Shown piece by piece: positions 19,201 through 26,570 of a stretch of 59,150 nucleotides of DNA. The DNA is from Oscillospiraceae bacterium (GTDB taxonomy: Bacteria > Bacillota > Clostridia > Oscillospirales > Oscillospiraceae): positions 1 to 59,150 of the forward strand of contig WQWL01000007.1 of the NCBI GenBank assembly GCA_009785345.1, in the 5' to 3' direction. The notes beneath the pieces were generated by a model. The model was not told the DNA's origin, did no database searches, and saw only the letters and a list, made by a program, of their open reading frames with translations. The stretch's first letter is position 1, and each line of letters starts with the position of its first letter. The position numbers and the translations under genes were made by a program.

Positions 19201-21309
19201 CTGACCGAACAGATTGTCCGGATCAAGCATTGCTTCTCTTGCTTCTTCTACTGTTCCGATATGGCTGACATGGTAGCGAGACCAATTTCTGTCCCCACTC
19301 GGTCCTACAGGTTGACCCGGACCTTGCCCGTCCTGCCAGTTATTCGGAGGGCTATTAGCAATATCGCTATGCAAGAAGCGACTATGGAATCTCGGACATA
19401 GCAGCGGCTGATCGAACATGTCAAAATGGCGGTCAAAACCGATGAGGTCGCCATATTCTGCATCTTCGCAGCAGAAATTAGCAGGGTTGCCGTGCCTGTC
19501 TACGAATCGACTGTAATCACAGTCGTATAGATTACAAGTAAATTCGCCAAACCATCTAATTCCGACAGGGCTGGCAAGGTTTGCATGTATGAGCCCCCAC
19601 ATTGTGTTCTCTTCCATCATATTGTAAGAGTTTTCAATGGCTATCCAGTTTACCCAGACAGGGGTTTGCATGATTTTTACATCCCGAATCATGACAAGAG
19701 CTTGAGTTTGAGCTTCAACTTGTGCCATGCTGTAAGGATTCCAACTTAAGGTCTGGTTTGTGCCTCCGCCGAAGCCTACTTCTGTTTGCCAAATATCTCC
19801 GCCGCGAGTGAGAGCCATGTCTCGGAGTCGTCTGCCGTCGAGGTCACTTCGACCATAACTATGTGTGCTTAGAAACGGCGTGTCTGCTCTTGCTTGCTCG
19901 GTAAATCTGTTCCATGTCCAGACCGTTGTGCCTTGTCCGGTATCACCCGAAGCTGCAACAAGCACATGCCCTAGTCCCCACTCTTCAAACTCCTCGACAA
20001 AATCTCTGATGACTTGGCTTTGATTCCACGTTGTCATCATGTTTCCTTCTTGTTTAACCTGATGTCCCCACATTCCGGAAAGAAACGGAGGTCCGAAGCG
20101 CTCTTCCGGTGGGATAAGGCGGTTTGCCGCAGCACTTGGTACTGAAAAACCGTATGGGAAGAAACCATCATCCCGTTCGGCAACTGCGTTCCACTCACCG
20201 CCCCAGTTAACAGTCGGCTCGTTAAATGGATTAATTGCTTTTACAGCGATGCCCAACTCCAGAGCAAAGTTTTCAATGTACTGAGTGGCAATCGCCATAT
20301 ATCTAGCATGGGGGCGCCACCAGCGTGGATTGTGATTTTCACCGCGATGAACATTATGTGCAGTTACCTGATCCCTGTATTCTTCAGGAACTGTTTGAAG
20401 GTGAAGATTCCATTGCGTTGTAAACGCTCCACCAATCGGTCCCGGTCCAGGTACATCTAGTGCTCCCGGCCATGAGCGGTTACATGCAGCAATCGGAGCT
20501 CCTCCGACATTGTTATCAGTTCCGCCTCCACCTGTACCAGGACGGCGCATTGAGCCGTTGGTCTGGAGGTCAAATGTCATGTAATATGGTGTGGATTTTG
20601 CAAAGACCTCAATAATCATATCGTTTGGAAGACCACGCTCTGCCAATGCTTCTTCACGAATTGCAGTAGCTTTTTCCAATATCCAGAGTTGTGCCCAGTC
20701 ATGCATATGCTCGATAGGTCTATTCCAGAACGGATGTTCAGGATTCATGAGAGGTTCCGTCGCATCCATCCAGCCATCCGGGTCATTTGGATCCCAGTAC
20801 GCCTGTCCAAGCATGTCAAATGTCCAGCCTATCACACGTGAATCAGGTCTTCTTATTTGCGTGTGACTGTAGAAGCCGTCTGCTCCGTCACCGCCGCCAA
20901 TCTGGAAGCGGGCGACATTCATATTCATGTGATCGGGATGGAACAATTGATAGACTAGCATTTCACGAACTTCCATATCCCCTTCCCAGCCAACACTTCG
21001 ACCAAAGGCAATACTTTCCGGAGTCGTAATACCAACCCATGTACCAACTAAGTTGCCCCACCATGCAATAGTGGTGCCCCAGCCCTCCATAGTCTGAAAC
21101 TGGTTTGCCGGATCGATGTTTATGGTAGCATCCACCGTTGCGACAGATTCTTGAAGCTGTTCAATTGTTACTGTATGCTGAATTACGTCGTTGTCCTCGA
21201 CGTGCTGTGAATCAGTGGTAGGTTCAAAATACGCCGACACCGGAGTAAGAATTGAGATTGCAAGTATCAAAGCGAGGAAAATAGTAAATACTCTTTTGCA
21301 TTTTCTCAT
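16207..21309 (-). CDS. Secreted GH30-type endo-galactanase with FIVAR and C-terminal repeat domains
   Basis: A 1700-residue exported glycanase. After a signal peptide (residues 1-26) comes a TIM barrel of the GH30 endo-beta-1,6-galactanase-like group, recognisable by MEGWGTTIAWWGN (74-86) and NMNVARFQIGG. The acid/base is E364 in NPFNEPTVNWG and the nucleophile E510 in WQTEVGFGGG. A beta-sandwich follows, then carbohydrate-binding-like modules, two FIVAR helical bundles (about 1410-1475 and 1485-1550) and the C-terminal domain shared with three other proteins here (1555-1700). GAAAGGA lies 12 nt before the ATG. It probably attacks beta-1,6-galactan side chains of type II arabinogalactan. Other GH30 specificities remain possible. 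Confidence 0.82.
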   Translation of the reverse strand: MRKCKRVFTIFLALILAISILTPVSAYFEPTTDSQHVEDNDVIQHTVTIEQLQESVATVDATINIDPANQFQTMEGWGTTIAWWGNLVGTWVGITTPESIAFGRSVGWEGDMEVREMLVYQLFHPDHMNMNVARFQIGGGDGADGFYSHTQIRRPDSRVIGWTFDMLGQAYWDPNDPDGWMDATEPLMNPEHPFWNRPIEHMHDWAQLWILEKATAIREEALAERGLPNDMIIEVFAKSTPYYMTFDLQTNGSMRRPGTGGGGTDNNVGGAPIAACNRSWPGALDVPGPGPIGGAFTTQWNLHLQTVPEEYRDQVTAHNVHRGENHNPRWWRPHARYMAIATQYIENFALELGIAVKAINPFNEPTVNWGGEWNAVAERDDGFFPYGFSVPSAAANRLIPPEERFGPPFLSGMWGHQVKQEGNMMTTWNQSQVIRDFVEEFEEWGLGHVLVAASGDTGQGTTVWTWNRFTEQARADTPFLSTHSYGRSDLDGRRLRDMALTRGGDIWQTEVGFGGGTNQTLSWNPYSMAQVEAQTQALVMIRDVKIMQTPVWVNWIAIENSYNMMEENTMWGLIHANLASPVGIRWFGEFTCNLYDCDYSRFVDRHGNPANFCCEDAEYGDLIGFDRHFDMFDQPLLCPRFHSRFLHSDIANSPPNNWQDGQGPGQPVGPSGDRNWSRYHVSHIGTVEEAREAMLDPDNLFGQFKDHRFWIATAAGGHAATGAGHMANPDNAARWNNRHLHRQQDDYEIHYTKQFYVHQQIGQFHRQGNIIIDVDHFGMDSLASISPDGTELFITVRTTSSVDVGIDLSRFPNAGVAEMWVTMDDIRADGIFDPETGRDIGFEDRDQWNMRQMEDIDVSGGVLHVLSPRTGSQVITYRITSDGAPGPGGRTGPNDANERLFNDWMTYRVFNSEVMFAPNTGHSAAHVETIYQFVETGRYSNMNRFDFRRPDGTHNMSNVHNLAHNTGESLTDSPVTGAPGGTAWVFHNAVGGFGNSPHDSSARRATASGASFSFRFDTDRLIIRGERTAVPADVAEFYAYLNGELLGRFNTEATVTNPEAVLFDTGVVERNETLDEHGLPIGNTLRIVKATAAGRLQVSAAFLGTGDPANRVDGIEEVSPIPMVAVFSDQDLNDALPSAVLVSGFYDEQEFVDEEATVVWGAVNLVGREWQTARVRGEATFNNMTVAVFAPIEVIPKGLVYFVSMGAGASANYTVNAGGAGVCPVFPAIAAAANLYNDVPDRASGTGPQRMEVNPGFWGFTQTNMPGGAGGYVAPAQAGAGGKWSTFVYSGNTAPMPGATVAVQNGAFNYRLPVTEPGRYFITVGLGGHSWANRTVSLSAEVRCSDTNASLQPMQSIFTGWWSNTGPTIERGANLYIDVYEPGDIILHFRRGGTPANQGAIVAWVGLNKSQVSAEALRALDAAIAAVAGHNPLNYTEESWTAVTAALTAANAVRQNIVATQEQVEAATAALLAALYNLERRPPPAFNELDAAIARAEALNEADWVAESWAAMQPVLVAARTVRAQVDPYPTPAEVAAAAQALLDVLAAMQSTPTEFSGTNPNTLRDTLLWRDVYLETRGNLGIFTHQSPFVVPEGRTLTIVTTLNIQGNAELIIEGTVVVLPGGRINNQGGSGGTITIAEGGTLINNGHVENVTNSTLNNNGTIVNNARFEVRARTTFNNPGLVEGTTPLNINRDAIVVE
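16210..16647 (-). repeat. Coding repeat: shared C-terminal domain, copy 1
   Basis: Encodes residues 1555-1700 of the GH30-type protein. The domain begins with SGTNPNTLRD, contains LPGGRINNQGG and HVENVTNS, and ends in RDAIVVE. Turn-rich strands suggest a short beta-solenoid. Confidence 0.9.
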
Positions 21310-21390
21310 AATTAGAAGTTATCCTTTCAATAAAATTTATTTACTTCATTTATAGCCTAGCTATTTCTGATACATTCCACTTGTTTTGAG

Positions 21391-21429
21391 TTACACTTTT
21401 AATCGCACAATTTCAATCCTCTTGCGCAT
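21391..21429 (-). CDS. Possible 12-residue leader peptide upstream of the GH30 gene
   Basis: ATG at 21429 follows a very strong ribosome binding site (GGAAGGAGGTG) and encodes MRKRIEIVRLKV, then stops 80 nt before the GH30 start codon. The strong site with such a short product suggests a leader or coupling ORF. It is too short to support by composition alone. Confidence 0.35.
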   Translation of the reverse strand: MRKRIEIVRLKV

Positions 21430-21459
21430 CAACACCTCCTTCCCAATGCAAAAATTAAG

Positions 21460-21473
21460 CAATTGCAAAACTC
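21460..21473. promoter_or_regulatory. Candidate operator, site 3 of a shared motif
   Basis: CAATTGCAAAACTC resembles the two inverted sites at 22513-22526 and 22568-22581 (consensus near CRATTGYRAAASTC). All lie 30-110 bp upstream of strong AAGGAGG sites in the galactanase region. Confidence 0.4.
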
Positions 21474-21626
21474 AAAACAATTTAAAACTACATGTAGAAA
21501 ATAAGCGATTATCTAACAGCAAGTTATAAGCTATCATATGTGTTGATTTTTTTCAACTTTTCCTTTTTGCATTGACTATTAGTGTCAATATTTAGTGACT
21601 TTTCAACACAATAATCTATCTTTATG

Positions 21627-21655
21627 TTGACTTTTTCGAAAAAAACTCATATAAT
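21627..21655 (+). promoter_or_regulatory. Promoter of the small lipoprotein gene
   Basis: TTGACT (21627-21632), 17-bp spacer, TATAAT (21650-21655), with the ATG 28 nt downstream of the -10 box. Upstream, TTGAC/GTCAA (21572-21588) may be an operator. The rest of the 373-bp divergent gap is AT-rich and holds only the leader ORF and operator candidate. Confidence 0.75.
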
Positions 21656-21682
21656 TAACGAAAATTTAACAGGAGGGTTTTT

Positions 21683-22312
21683 ATGAAGATGAAAAGAAAA
21701 TTTTATAAACTATGGGTATTAGTCCTGGTCATGCCAATGTTACTTTTGGCTGCCTGTTCAGATGAAGAGAGTCCGAACGAGACAGAAGCTGACACCGATT
21801 TAACCGTAGCAGCGGAAGTTGATCCTGCACCGGCAATCAACCCAATTACAGTACCGGAGATTAGAGCGGCACAAACCGCGTGGGGAGATGGATTAGTCGC
21901 AATTAGCACTGCTTTTGCAGATGGTGAAGACTATGTAACAATTGCTGCAGGTGTACTGGAAGACTTATATGGTTACGGATATGGACCAGTTTTATTCAAA
22001 CCAACAATTGCAAGTGATGTTCCGTTTCGTTTTGATTGGGATGGTGCGGCAAGTTATTTCATTGGAACTTCTGCTCCTAATACAATCTACGAGGATGCAT
22101 CAGGGTTTGCAACAAACCCATGGACAGCAGTTAGTTTTGAAAATGACTGGGAATTTATAATTAATGGAGAGACTGCAATTGGAATGGGAACAGTTGTCAT
22201 TACCGATGGAGATGGCGATTTAGTTACAGTTCAAAAATCAATGGCATGGTTCAGAGGAACTGATGGCAATCTTAGACTTCAACTACATCATTCAAGTGTG
22301 CCATTTGCGTAA
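21683..22312 (+). CDS. Small lipoprotein with SnoaL/NTF2-like domain
   Basis: A 209-residue lipoprotein with signal peptide and lipobox LLLLAAC (about residues 19-25). After an acidic linker, a compact domain begins at AAQTAWGDGLVAIS and ends in LRLQLHHSSVPF. That start and the HHSS ending are shared by a family often labelled phosphoribosyl-AMP cyclohydrolase in databases, although the fold looks like an NTF2/SnoaL-type cone and HisI motifs are absent. I recognise the family from memory, not from a search. It has its own promoter and terminator. Its role beside the galactanases is unknown. Confidence 0.65.
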   Translation: MKMKRKFYKLWVLVLVMPMLLLAACSDEESPNETEADTDLTVAAEVDPAPAINPITVPEIRAAQTAWGDGLVAISTAFADGEDYVTIAAGVLEDLYGYGYGPVLFKPTIASDVPFRFDWDGAASYFIGTSAPNTIYEDASGFATNPWTAVSFENDWEFIINGETAIGMGTVVITDGDGDLVTVQKSMAWFRGTDGNLRLQLHHSSVPFA

Positions 22313-22376
22313 TAGGTGAAGCAACGTAAGTTCTGCTTAAAACGCATAATTATTCAACTAATCAACATGTTAAAGA

Positions 22377-22419
22377 ACGATACCTCATTGCAATCAATAT
22401 GCTTCGGGGTATCGTTTTT
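22377..22419 (+). terminator. Rho-independent terminator of the lipoprotein gene
   Basis: ACGATACC (22377-22384) and GGTATCGT (22408-22415) form the stem, and the T-run is TTTTT (22415-22419). Confidence 0.75.
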
Positions 22420-22512
22420 GTAATGACAGTGGCCTTTCAAGGATTTTCAACGATGAATGACGTTAAATAGCTCGCAAAGATATCCATAATTTGGTTAGTT
22501 ATTAATATTAGG

Positions 22513-22581
22513 CGATTGCGAAAGTCTGAAACATAGTTCAGAAAATCATACAATTACTTAGTTTTTTGAGTTTCACAATCG
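22513..22581. promoter_or_regulatory. Inverted pair of operator-like sites upstream of the propeller gene
   Basis: CGATTGCGAAAGTC (22513-22526) and GAGTTTCACAATCG (22568-22581) are inverted copies matching at 12 of 14 positions, 41 bp apart. A related site (21460-21473) lies upstream of the GH30 gene. A common regulator of the secreted enzymes is inferred. Confidence 0.5.
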
Positions 22582-22609
22582 ACTATATTAGTATCCAAAG
22601 GAGGTATGC

Positions 22610-22675
22610 TTGGAAAAACTAAACCAGCGTTTTCGCAGTATAATATTATTAGTAAAGGAGTATCCAAATGATTAA
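22610..22675 (+). CDS. Possible 21-residue leader ORF overlapping the next start
   Basis: TTG at 22610 follows AAAGGAGG by about 6 nt and opens a 21-codon frame (start EKLNQRF, end KEYPND) whose stop lies 8 nt inside the next gene. This layout fits translational coupling. Only the ribosome binding site and overlap support it. Confidence 0.35.
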   Translation: MEKLNQRFRSIILLVKEYPND

Positions 22676-25600
22676 TCGTACTCAAAAAAAAGGTTTAGCT
22701 TGTCTTCTTGTGATGTTTTTGATGATGACCATGATTATGCCGGTCGCTATAGCGGAGCATGGAGAGTACGCAAACTACGAAGAACCTGTTTTATATGAGA
22801 AGCCTGCTTCAGATGAAGCTATCGCAACATACTCTGACCAGCTTGGTTTAGGTGGATATGATGACACAAAACCGACAGATGATGAGGCCGATCTTGTGGA
22901 AGAACTCACATCAGCCATCCCGCGCGTCGAATGGACTGAAGATTTTGAAGGTAACGATATAGGCAATCTCAGATGGTTCCAAAACGAATCGATTCCCGGA
23001 AATCGTATCGGTGGAAACATAGTCCAATCAATTGTGCGACACAATGTAGCTACCACGGCACCGGTGACGACATCTCCCGGTATTAACAGCGACCCGAGCA
23101 GTGAATTCATGGGCAGATATCACATAAACAATACAGCTGCCGGTCAGCCTGTGCGCACAAACCGACTGGTATTTAAAGAGCCCATCACCCGAGCCGGATC
23201 CGTTAACTTTACATTTGACTGGTTTCCCGGCACCCCATCCCCGGTAGCACCTGAAGGATATGGAAGCATTAATTTCAATAATGTCTACCACTTCAATTCT
23301 TTCAACTGGCTACGACTGATAACCACAGGAGCAGCTCCTGCCGGATACTTAACTCCCGGAGTGTATTTTTATACGGGCGTTATGCCTAATAACACCCATC
23401 TCAGTGATTTGGGACTGACCGGCGATAACCTCATCGCTGAGAATCGCAATGTCTGGTATACTGTTTCTGTCTATTTTGACTTTAACGCAAAAACCATTGA
23501 CATTGCGTTTTCCTATGCAGAGACAGGTACACCAGTATGGTCAAGGGCTGACATACCGATGTATGATGAAGATTTCTTATGGGGTCAGATCATAGCCCTT
23601 CAATTCGTTGGAGTTAGAACTGCAGCCGCAGGTGCTGCAAATAATATGAGCTGGAACAGCTTTATTGATAACGTAAATACCCGGGTCTACGGCTACTATC
23701 TTCTCCCGTTTGGTATGCCGCAAAATGTTTTGTACACCCCGGTCACAACCGACTCTGTCACTTTGAGCTGGGATGGCATGGACGCAGACGAGTTTCGAAT
23801 CTACCGCCGCCATGGCATAGATGCAGCCAGCAGGATGGCTGTAGTTGCAACTGTTCCCGGTGATACTTTTACATACGTTGACAACGGACTGACCGGTCCG
23901 TATTATTGGTACGCCGTCCGCGCGGTTAAGGGCGACGAAGAGTCTTCACGTACAAAAGATGCTTTCATCCAACTAGCTCTCCCTGATGGCGAAAATTATA
24001 CTATTATATCAGAATTTCGCACGGGGACATATGCAGGGTTCAGCAACCGTCTGCGTATTGGGGACTTGACCGGCAATGGACGCAATGACATCCTACTCGT
24101 AAACACGCTAACACAAGGTCCTAGATCGTGGGAAGGTTTTGGCGGAGCTAACTGGATACCTCCAAACAATGCTCCTGGAACTACAACAGTATTTACGCAA
24201 GAAGATGGTGTTTGGACATATGGACCGGGTGCCGGTACAGTCAGTTCTGCAGGTGACGGTGGTAACGCGACCCCTCGTGTAGTATTTTCTCTGACTGCCG
24301 TTGACATTGAAGGTAATATTCTTTGGCAGAGGTGCGCAGCGACAGGTATGAGGGGTTTTGACGGATTTTCGAGGGAAGTCAGTACAGCAGCCTGTGAGCC
24401 TGTGAATATTATGGATGTTACAGGCGATGGCTACAACAACGTAATCTTAGTAGCTAATCCGGGAGTGTTGCCAACTGCAACGCCGCCACCGTGGCAACCA
24501 AGTGCATTAAGTATTGAGCGTGGTCTCCTCGATCATCCCGATTACATTTGGGATCCCGCTCCGCAAAACTATCAAAACAGATTTTATCAGGTTGCTAACG
24601 ATGTTTTCTACATTCTTTGTGGTAAGACAGGTGATATCGCCCGTGATGTAAACGGCAGGGAAATGTTCATGTCTTTTGCTGAAATGCAAGCCAGAGCCAG
24701 CTCTATTGATCCCGGTCTTACTATGGCTATGATGAATGGACTGCATGACTCGATAACTCTAGTGGATCTTGATGGTCGAGGCATTCCCCAGCACGTCCTT
24801 CTGTCCCAGCGTTACCAACACTTAACCGCTTGGGAAATGATTAATGAAGATGGCGAGTTTGTAATGAACTTTAAATGGCGTAGCTCGGTAGGTGGTATGG
24901 GTGATCATGTGGGCCATTTCCCACTTGGATTTCCTGTCTTCGCCAACCAAAACGACAATAGAGACTGGGTTATTGGCAATCAAAGGCTGCACAATCCGGC
25001 GACTGGTGAATTATTGTGGCATGCTCCTAACCCCATGCCTTCCCGTAATCCGCAAACCACAGTAGGTGGTGCGGGGAGTGCAAGAGCTCCCAGCGGTCAC
25101 ACAGACTCAATCCAGATTGGTGATTTTCGTGGCGATGGCGGACTGTATGTACAGTTCGGCGTTGACGATATGCTATCTGGTACGCTTTTCAATGCTCAGA
25201 CAGGAAGTCTTGAATGGATGTTCGACCATGCTACAGAGTTGCAATACCAAAATATGGGCTGGTTCAGGACGGATGCCGACGGGATGTTCACATACGGTCT
25301 GGAGCGTCGGAATCGTGGTCCATGGCCTATAGGGCACAGCGGCACTTTCATGATAGATGATAGAGGTCAGGTCGCCTATATTTCAGAAAACAACTATCAA
25401 GCATGGACGGCGATAGCCTCACAAATGCCTAACTCTATGGGTACCTTCTCACCGCTCGGTCTCAATCATAACCGCAACATTGAAGCTATCTTGAGTGGTA
25501 ACCCAGATGCCATATCACCCGAAAACTTTGCACCCTCTATTCTTGTTGACGGTTATATGAATGTGATTGCTTCGATACCCGACATTTCCACAATGTCTAC

Positions 25601-26513
25601 AACGCGTGCAATGGTAGCTGACTTTATAGGTGATTCCCGTGAAGAGATTGTCTTGTACAATGAGTTCGGCGACATCAGAATCGTCGCTGTTGGCGTGCAA
25701 GATCCGGATATCAACAGCCATGTGACCGGAAGTCCGCGACCACAGACCCGCAATTTGGGTAACTGGACTCGCTACAATGTAGCGGAAATAGTCACATATT
25801 TCTCACACAGAACTGCTCCGTCACCAATTGTTAATTTGGTAGGCAATAGAGCAGAAATCACATTGATTCCAATCATCTTCGCCGAGCGCTACGATCTTTA
25901 CCATAATGGCGTGCACATTAGAACGTTCGATCCTCTGGTTGATGATCTGAGTTTCACGGTGTCAGGATTGACAGCCGGCGAACATGAGTTCACCTTTACT
26001 GCGTCCAAATTTGACCACTTCTGGAGCAGAGTAGGAACTACCGCACCATCTGTGCCGGCAACAGTATCTATTGAGTTTACCGGTACAAACCCCAACACAT
26101 TGAGAGATGCACTTGCAGACAGAAATGTTATTCTCTCAACTCGTGGTAATTTAGGAATATTTGCACATCACACTCCATTTGTAATTCCTGAAGGCAGGAC
26201 ACTATACGTAGCAACCACCCTTAATGTACAAGGTGATGCCGAGCTTATTATCGAAGGTACGGTTGTGGTGTTACCCGGAGGCAGGATAAATAACCAAGGC
26301 AGCCGAGGAGGAACAATAACGATTGTTGAGGGCGGCACATTAGTAAATGATGGGCATGTTGAAAACGTAACTAACTCTACTCTTGCTAATTACGGTACGA
26401 TTGTAAATAATAGCAGGTTTGAAGTTCGCGCAAGAGTTACTTACTATGATCGCGGCGACGTTATAGGAACAACCGCGTTAAGTGTACATCGTGACGCAAT
26501 AGTTATTGAGTAA
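22668..26513 (+). CDS. Secreted beta-propeller protein, rhamnogalacturonan-lyase-like, with shared C-terminal domain
   Basis: A 1281-residue exported protein. The signal peptide ends near residue 30 (MPVAIAEH). Residues about 88-350 look like a concanavalin/laminin-type jelly roll (VEWTEDFEGN). A fibronectin-III-like module (about 355-435) follows, then a propeller-like region (440-1050) with repeated blades RIGDLTGNGRNDILL, NIMDVTGDGYNNVIL and TLVDLDGRGIPQHVL. This blade pattern recalls PL11 rhamnogalacturonan lyases and FG-GAP proteins, but I cannot place the catalytic residues. A second Fn3-like module precedes the shared C-terminal domain (1136-1281). In this locus it may cut or bind rhamnogalacturonan I backbones, which carry galactan chains. 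Confidence 0.6.
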   Translation: MINRTQKKGLACLLVMFLMMTMIMPVAIAEHGEYANYEEPVLYEKPASDEAIATYSDQLGLGGYDDTKPTDDEADLVEELTSAIPRVEWTEDFEGNDIGNLRWFQNESIPGNRIGGNIVQSIVRHNVATTAPVTTSPGINSDPSSEFMGRYHINNTAAGQPVRTNRLVFKEPITRAGSVNFTFDWFPGTPSPVAPEGYGSINFNNVYHFNSFNWLRLITTGAAPAGYLTPGVYFYTGVMPNNTHLSDLGLTGDNLIAENRNVWYTVSVYFDFNAKTIDIAFSYAETGTPVWSRADIPMYDEDFLWGQIIALQFVGVRTAAAGAANNMSWNSFIDNVNTRVYGYYLLPFGMPQNVLYTPVTTDSVTLSWDGMDADEFRIYRRHGIDAASRMAVVATVPGDTFTYVDNGLTGPYYWYAVRAVKGDEESSRTKDAFIQLALPDGENYTIISEFRTGTYAGFSNRLRIGDLTGNGRNDILLVNTLTQGPRSWEGFGGANWIPPNNAPGTTTVFTQEDGVWTYGPGAGTVSSAGDGGNATPRVVFSLTAVDIEGNILWQRCAATGMRGFDGFSREVSTAACEPVNIMDVTGDGYNNVILVANPGVLPTATPPPWQPSALSIERGLLDHPDYIWDPAPQNYQNRFYQVANDVFYILCGKTGDIARDVNGREMFMSFAEMQARASSIDPGLTMAMMNGLHDSITLVDLDGRGIPQHVLLSQRYQHLTAWEMINEDGEFVMNFKWRSSVGGMGDHVGHFPLGFPVFANQNDNRDWVIGNQRLHNPATGELLWHAPNPMPSRNPQTTVGGAGSARAPSGHTDSIQIGDFRGDGGLYVQFGVDDMLSGTLFNAQTGSLEWMFDHATELQYQNMGWFRTDADGMFTYGLERRNRGPWPIGHSGTFMIDDRGQVAYISENNYQAWTAIASQMPNSMGTFSPLGLNHNRNIEAILSGNPDAISPENFAPSILVDGYMNVIASIPDISTMSTTRAMVADFIGDSREEIVLYNEFGDIRIVAVGVQDPDINSHVTGSPRPQTRNLGNWTRYNVAEIVTYFSHRTAPSPIVNLVGNRAEITLIPIIFAERYDLYHNGVHIRTFDPLVDDLSFTVSGLTAGEHEFTFTASKFDHFWSRVGTTAPSVPATVSIEFTGTNPNTLRDALADRNVILSTRGNLGIFAHHTPFVIPEGRTLYVATTLNVQGDAELIIEGTVVVLPGGRINNQGSRGGTITIVEGGTLVNDGHVENVTNSTLANYGTIVNNSRFEVRARVTYYDRGDVIGTTALSVHRDAIVIE
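26073..26510 (+). repeat. Coding repeat: shared C-terminal domain, copy 2
   Basis: Encodes residues 1136-1281 of the propeller protein, from FTGTNPNTLRD to RDAIVIE. It matches copy 1 at most positions. Confidence 0.9.
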
Positions 26514-26570
26514 CAGTATTTTGAGATTGAGTATTCAAGGAAATTTGATTAACATAAGGAGAAATGTAAC

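Noticed and set aside
21683-22312. Calling the small lipoprotein a phosphoribosyl-AMP cyclohydrolase
   Set aside because: It is exported and lacks the HisI metal-binding motifs; the name appears to be a propagated database label.
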